Positions 6,512 to 9,927 of a stretch of 9,927 bases of DNA are shown one piece after another. Position 1 is the stretch's first letter; every line of letters begins with the position of its first letter. Location of the stretch: positions 1 to 9,927 of the forward strand of contig VGPE01000089.1 of NCBI GenBank assembly GCA_016875645.1, in the 5' to 3' direction. Origin of the DNA: Chloroflexota bacterium (GTDB lineage: Bacteria; Chloroflexota; Limnocylindria; Limnocylindrales; CSP1-4). Below the pieces are notes generated by a model that had not been told where the DNA came from, did not search any database, and worked only from the letters and a program-made list of their open reading frames with translations. A program made the position numbers and the translations under genes.

Positions 6512-8131
6512 GCGCAGGTGCAACGCGACGGCGAGCGCGAGCGAGCGCTCCGGGTCGTCAAGGACGGGACCGAGCAGCTCCGCGATGAACGCCAGGCGAT
6601 TCTTGAGCGTGTTGTAGTGGACGTACAGCTGGCGAGCGGCCAGCGCGCCGTTGCGCGTGGCGAGGTACACCTCCAGCGTGGTGCACAGGTCCGTGCGGTG
6701 CCGGCGGTCGCGCTCGAGCAGCGGCCCCAGCGTCGAGTCCACGAAGCCACGCAGCTTGTCCGGCGCGATCCCCGCCAGCAGGCGGTCGAGGCCCAGCGAA
6801 TCGAAGGTCGTGACCTGTCCCGGGCCGCCCGACCAGCGACCGACCTCCAGGGCGCGGCCCGCCTCGCCGAAGCTGCCGGCCAGGCCGATCGGATCGTCCA
6901 CCGCGCGCCCGATGCCGATGCTCACGACCGCGTCGGGCAGCGCCCGTCGAGCCTCGGCGGCGACCCGCCTGCCCGCTTCCAGCAGCCGGACTGGCCGCGC
7001 CTCCCACGAACCAATGTCCCGGGGACCGGCCACCAGCAGCGCCGCCACCTCGGCACTCCGCTCCCACACGATGGCCGACCGTCCGGCTGCGGCCCGGACC
7101 GCGTCGGCCAGGCGATGGCGGGCCCGTGACTCGTCGGCCCGCCCGGCAAGCGTCGCGAATGGCCGGCCGCCGAGTTCCTCGATGCGTGCGAGGAGCACAG
7201 CGCGCGGCAGCGCGAGGTCCCATTTGAAGGCCGTGGCCCGCTCCAGGAGGACGGCCCGATCCACCGGCGCCGTGACCAGCTCCTCCAGGCAGATCGCCTG
7301 GAATCGCCGGTCGGCCTCGGCCACGACGCGTGCCTGCACCAGCCGCAGGGCGGCGACGGTGGCCGCGTACGCCAGCGCATCCGCCGCCTCCTCATCCAGC
7401 GGACCGGCGACCCCCGCGACCACGATGGATCCGAACCGTTCCGGACCGGCCCGGATCGCCTGCACCAGGACCGGCTCGCCGTCGATCTCGGCCGGCGTCG
7501 CAAGCGATTCGGGCCTTCCGTCATCGGTCGCCGAGGCAAGCTCCAGCACGGCACGTCCTCGACCAGGCGACCCACCGAGCGGGCCCGCCTGGATGATCCC
7601 CGATGCGTCCGCGATGCCGACGGGCCGGCCGATCAGCTCGGCCAGGGCATCCGCGATCTCCCGCAGGCCGCCACCACCGAGCGCGATCGCCGTGAACCGC
7701 TGGTGGACCTCCGCCGACCGCTGGAGCCGGAGGGCCTGGACGTTGAGGATGACCGTGAGGACGGCGCTGATGATCTCGTTGAACGAGGCCGGAGGCGGCA
7801 GCTCGATGACCGGAAACCCGACCGCATCGGCAGCGGCGAGGGCCTCCGCCGGGATGGACGGGATGTAGCGGGCGGGCTTGATCGCGAGCCCGGCGAGCCC
7901 CCGCTCGGCCAGGGCGGGCACGAGGCGGACGAGGGCGAGCGGGTCGTCGCGCAGCGGGTAGGCGGTGGTCAGCAGCAGCTCCTCGGGCTGGACCCAACCC
8001 AGGATGTCCGGCACCTCCATCACGTTGACGTGGCGGACCGTGCGGCCCAGCCCGCCGGTCCCGGCAACCACCCGGGCGTGCCGCAACGGCGGCAGGGCCA
8101 GCACCTCTCGCAGCGGAACGCCGACGACCAC
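6491..8131 (-). CDS. PucR-family transcriptional regulator
   Basis: The 546 residues match the PucR architecture and length (B. subtilis PucR is about 530). The N-terminal PucR domain is at about 5-130, including VREVLALP-like and NVMEVPDILGWVQPEELLLTT segments. A GAF/CdaR-like middle region spans about 140-440. The C-terminal HTH is at about 480-538, with GALAARQLYVHYNTLKNRL aligning to the family's helix-turn-helix. By family knowledge it senses a metabolite, often of purine or amino-acid breakdown, and binds upstream DNA. The GTG start at 8131 is supported by GGAGGTGA 6 nt upstream, while an ATG between them is in another frame. It is divergent from the FdrA-family gene and likely controls it and itself. 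The last six codons are encoded by the 14-bp repeat. Confidence 0.88.
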   Translation of the reverse strand: MVVGVPLREVLALPPLRHARVVAGTGGLGRTVRHVNVMEVPDILGWVQPEELLLTTAYPLRDDPLALVRLVPALAERGLAGLAIKPARYIPSIPAEALAAADAVGFPVIELPPPASFNEIISAVLTVILNVQALRLQRSAEVHQRFTAIALGGGGLREIADALAELIGRPVGIADASGIIQAGPLGGSPGRGRAVLELASATDDGRPESLATPAEIDGEPVLVQAIRAGPERFGSIVVAGVAGPLDEEAADALAYAATVAALRLVQARVVAEADRRFQAICLEELVTAPVDRAVLLERATAFKWDLALPRAVLLARIEELGGRPFATLAGRADESRARHRLADAVRAAAGRSAIVWERSAEVAALLVAGPRDIGSWEARPVRLLEAGRRVAAEARRALPDAVVSIGIGRAVDDPIGLAGSFGEAGRALEVGRWSGGPGQVTTFDSLGLDRLLAGIAPDKLRGFVDSTLGPLLERDRRHRTDLCTTLEVYLATRNGALAARQLYVHYNTLKNRLAFIAELLGPVLDDPERSLALAVALHLRRLTPVG

Positions 8132-8137
8132 GGGTCA

Positions 8138-8145
8138 TCACCTCC
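8138..8145 (-). promoter_or_regulatory. Ribosome binding site of the PucR-family gene
   Basis: On the minus strand this reads GGAGGTGA, an eight-base anti-Shine-Dalgarno match ending 6 nt before the GTG at 8131. It selects this GTG over the out-of-frame ATG nearby. Confidence 0.65.
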
Positions 8146-8178
8146 GGCGGGCGCAGCGGCGCGCCTCTGGATCGGTGG

Positions 8179-8207
8179 AGGATGCGGACAGCCAAGGCCG
8201 CTGTCAA
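8179..8207 (-). promoter_or_regulatory. Predicted promoter of the PucR-family gene
   Basis: On the minus strand a perfect -35 TTGACA (8207-8202) is followed after exactly 17 bp by CATCCT (8184-8179), a 3-of-6 match to TATAAT that keeps the important A2 and T6. Transcription would start near 8172, giving a leader of about 40 nt that contains the GGAGGTGA site. The -35 overlaps an inverted repeat. Confidence 0.5.
8187..8205. promoter_or_regulatory. Candidate operator: GACAGC-N7-GCTGTC
   Basis: A perfect 6-bp inverted repeat with 7-bp spacing covers the pucR spacer and part of its -35, the classic place for repression. A further CTGACAG stands at 8217-8223 on the side facing the FdrA gene. It does not resemble the published B. 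subtilis PucR box as I remember it, so the binding protein is inferred from position only. Confidence 0.45.
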
Positions 8208-8268
8208 TGTCCGCTTCTGACAGTGACGCGGCGGTGAGCCGTCGCGAGAATGCGCCGATGGTGACCGT

Positions 8269-9927
8269 ATGACGGCCGTCGTTCGGGGCGCCGTGCATCG
8301 TCGGAGCTACCGCGACTCCGTCGAGCTCATGGGCATGGCCGCCGAGCTCGAGGCATTGCCGGGCGTCCGCCGCGCCGGGATCGTGATGGGTACCGAGGCC
8401 AACCTCGCCGTGCTCGCCGGTGCGGGACTGGGCGCCGCGGTCAGCGAGTCGGTGGGCCCGGGCGATCTGATCGTGGCCGTCTTCGCCGACGACGATGATG
8501 CGGCCGCGGCGGCGATCCGCCGGGCCGCGGAGCTCCTGGCCGCGCCCGCGGGGGCCGGATCGGACGGTGACGCCCCTGAGCTGCGACCCGGCACCCTGAC
8601 AGAAGCGATCGCGGTGCTGCCGGCGGCGAATCTCGCCCTCATCTCGACGCCGGGCGCCTACGCGGCGGCCGAGGCGCTGCGCGCGATCAAGCGGGGGCTC
8701 CACGTCTTCCTGTTCAGCGACAACGTGTCCATCGCCGACGAGATCGCGCTCAAGCAGGCGGCGTCACGCCGCGGACTCCTGGTGATGGGACCCGACTGCG
8801 GCACGGCGATCGTCGGGGGCGTCCCGCTGGGGTTCGCGAACGCGGTCAGGCGCGGCTCGATCGGGATCGTCGCGGCCTCCGGGACGGGGCTCCAGCAGGT
8901 CAGCTGCCTGATCGATCGCATGGGCGGCGGCGTCTCGCACGCGATCGGAACCGGCGGCAGGGACCTCGATCAGTTGGTGGGCGGCGTGACCATGCTGGCC
9001 GGCATCGAGGCGCTGCTGGGCGACCCGGACACCCGCGTCCTGGTCCTGATCTCCAAGCCCCCCGCAGCGTCGGTCGCCGAGCGGATCCTGGCCGCCGTGG
9101 CCGGAAGCCGGGTGCCGGTCGTCGTCAACTTCCTGGGCGGCGACCGCGAGGCGGTGGTGCGGGTCGGTGCGCACCACGCGGCCACCTTCGAGGATGCGGC
9201 GCGCCTGGCGGTCGGGCTGGCGCTCGGGACGGTCGCACAGCTGGAGGCAGACGACGACGCGGCGCTCGATGCCCACCTGCACGCCCTGGTTCGCGGCCTG
9301 CCGGCCGACCCGGCCATCGTGGGCCTCTACGCGGGCGGCTCGCTCGCGGGCGAGGCGAAGCTCATCCTGCGCGCCGAGCTGGGGCGCGAGCGGCACGACC
9401 GGATCGTGGACCTGGGCGACGACGAGTACACGGTGGGTCGCCCCCATCCGATGATCGACCCGCGGCTGCGCTCGGACGAACTGGTGGCCGCGGCGGCGGA
9501 CCCCCGCGTCGGCGTGATCCTGCTCGACGTGGTCCTGGGCCATGGCTCGCATCTGGATCCGGCGGGCGCGCTCGCACCGGCCATCCGGCGGGCGCGAACG
9601 GTGGCCGATTCGGCCGGCCGCACACTTGCGCTGGTGGCCTCGGTTGTGGGCACTGACCGCGATCCGCAGGGCCTGGCGCGCCAGGAGCAGCAGCTTGGAA
9701 GGCCTCTGGGTCTACCAGTAGCGGCAGCGAGCGTGGGCGGTGGCTTCGAAACACGCAAATTAGGGTGTCGCGTTCAGTACCCTACGGCGCATGGAAGCGG
9801 AGGGAACGCCCGGACAGCCATGATCGTACTGGCTGGACCTGTTCACGGCCAAGACGTGGAGCGAGTTCATCGCCGCTGGCGGCACCGTATCCGGGTTCCG
9901 GCAGGCCCGCTGCAAGTCGGTCTTCCG
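8269..9927 (+). CDS. fdrA: FdrA-family protein (acyl-CoA synthetase-like), 3' end anomalous, runs off right edge
   Basis: From ATG 8269 the frame stays open to the window edge (553 codons). Residues 1-476 are clearly FdrA-like: NLALIS (121-126), FSDNVS (149-154), MGPDCGT (173-179), ASGTG (203-207), HAIGTGGRDL (224-233), SKPP (262-265), GLYAGGSLAGEA (352-363), DLGDDEYTVGRPHPMIDP (381-398) and TDRDPQ (462-467). FdrA resembles the succinyl-CoA synthetase alpha chain. E. coli FdrA (AllF, 555 aa) is part of oxamate carbamoyltransferase in allantoin breakdown. The start is fixed by an in-frame TGA at 8224 and has a weak GGTGA 4 nt upstream. From 9697 the similarity stops: the expected C-terminal segment is partly readable in other frames (EGLWVY in +1) and codon use changes. 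The true end is therefore probably damaged. The gene is divergent from the PucR-family gene. Confidence 0.82.
   Translation, partial: MTAVVRGAVHRRSYRDSVELMGMAAELEALPGVRRAGIVMGTEANLAVLAGAGLGAAVSESVGPGDLIVAVFADDDDAAAAAIRRAAELLAAPAGAGSDGDAPELRPGTLTEAIAVLPAANLALISTPGAYAAAEALRAIKRGLHVFLFSDNVSIADEIALKQAASRRGLLVMGPDCGTAIVGGVPLGFANAVRRGSIGIVAASGTGLQQVSCLIDRMGGGVSHAIGTGGRDLDQLVGGVTMLAGIEALLGDPDTRVLVLISKPPAASVAERILAAVAGSRVPVVVNFLGGDREAVVRVGAHHAATFEDAARLAVGLALGTVAQLEADDDAALDAHLHALVRGLPADPAIVGLYAGGSLAGEAKLILRAELGRERHDRIVDLGDDEYTVGRPHPMIDPRLRSDELVAAAADPRVGVILLDVVLGHGSHLDPAGALAPAIRRARTVADSAGRTLALVASVVGTDRDPQGLARQEQQLGRPLGLPVAAASVGGGFETRKLGCRVQYPTAHGSGGNARTAMIVLAGPVHGQDVERVHRRWRHRIRVPAGPLQVGLP
9761..9784. 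promoter_or_regulatory. Inverted repeat with embedded -10 (TACCCT) before the right-edge frame
   Basis: TAGGGT (9761-9766) and ACCCTA (9779-9784) form a perfect 6-bp inverted repeat with a 12-bp spacer. TACCCT at 9778-9783 fits TANNNT and ends 7 nt before an ATG at 9791, as in a leaderless promoter. The right arm of the repeat overlaps the -10, so a repressor bound here could block transcription. Confidence 0.35.
9791..9927 (+). pseudogene. EVE/PUA-like protein, 5' fragment with disrupted start (runs off right edge)
   Basis: From 9827 the plus strand encodes YWLDLFTAKTWSEFIAAGGT, continuing VSGFRQARCKSVF to the edge. I recognise this as the N-terminus of a small PUA-like (probably EVE-domain) family that opens with YWLDLFT and continues into a KPGD strand. 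That family is thought to bind modified nucleobases or RNA. No in-frame start precedes it. A frame from ATG 9791 (MEAEGTPGQP) ends at TGA 9821, two codons before Y. ATG 9820 is one base out of frame: removing one base would give an ATG-ATC-TAC-TGG start. So either a nonsense change or a 1-bp insertion, or a sequencing error, breaks it. It overlaps the open FdrA frame. Confidence 0.45.

Noticed and set aside
6651..7868. Plus-strand open frame of 405 codons
   Set aside because: It is fully antisense to the PucR-family gene with a Ser/Arg/Ala-rich product and no recognisable domain.
9791..9823. Ten-residue leader peptide MEAEGTPGQP as a functional uORF
   Set aside because: It is in frame with the following YWLDLFT sequence and separated by one stop codon, so a nonsense change or indel is simpler. 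No attenuator structure supports a leader peptide.

Overview
The window is GC-rich bacterial DNA with strongly G/C-biased third codon positions. It has GTG and TTG starts next to ATG, several starts that look leaderless (a TANNNT hexamer 6-8 nt upstream), and a few starts with good Shine-Dalgarno sequences. This fits a high-GC lineage such as Chloroflexota or Actinomycetota. The assignment is an inference from style and gene content; there is no rRNA or other phylogenetic marker. The genes are soluble catabolic enzymes, transporters and one regulator. No tRNA, rRNA, CRISPR array or intact transposase was seen.

Layout, left to right. (1) Minus strand, 1-545: the N-terminus of an unknown protein running off the left edge, preceded by a small single-domain rhodanese. 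(2) Plus strand, 591-2992: a DapA/NAL-family aldolase or lyase that starts divergently from the rhodanese, then a DAO-type FAD-dependent oxidoreductase. Together they suggest breakdown of an amino or imino acid (hydroxyproline-like pathways use this pair), but the substrate is not shown. (3) 2993-3827: about 835 bp without an intact gene. It holds a decayed N-terminal fragment of a UvrD/PcrA-type helicase that has lost its Walker A segment. (4) Two convergent MFS transporters (3828-5144 plus, 5157-6377 minus) separated by 12 bp. (5) A 14-bp tandem repeat (6420-6511) lying between the second MFS gene and the upstream regulator gene and containing the regulator's stop codon. (6) A PucR-family regulator (6491-8131, minus) divergent from an FdrA-family gene (from 8269, plus). 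The shared 137-bp intergenic region holds a consensus -35 with an inverted repeat lying across it, a good candidate operator. (7) The right edge: the FdrA similarity collapses near 9697. Less than 100 bp later an EVE/PUA-like reading frame starts, itself interrupted near its start, and it runs off the window.

The best-supported functional unit is the PucR regulator with FdrA. In other bacteria these families belong to purine/allantoin/oxamate nitrogen metabolism, and E. coli FdrA (AllF) is a subunit of oxamate carbamoyltransferase. The adjacent MFS carriers could move a related metabolite, but that is only inferred from position. I did not find convincing evidence of a wholly new multi-gene system. 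The most unusual material is the set of broken or decaying genes at 3462-3618 and 9697-9927, the 14-bp minisatellite, and the pucR operator region.
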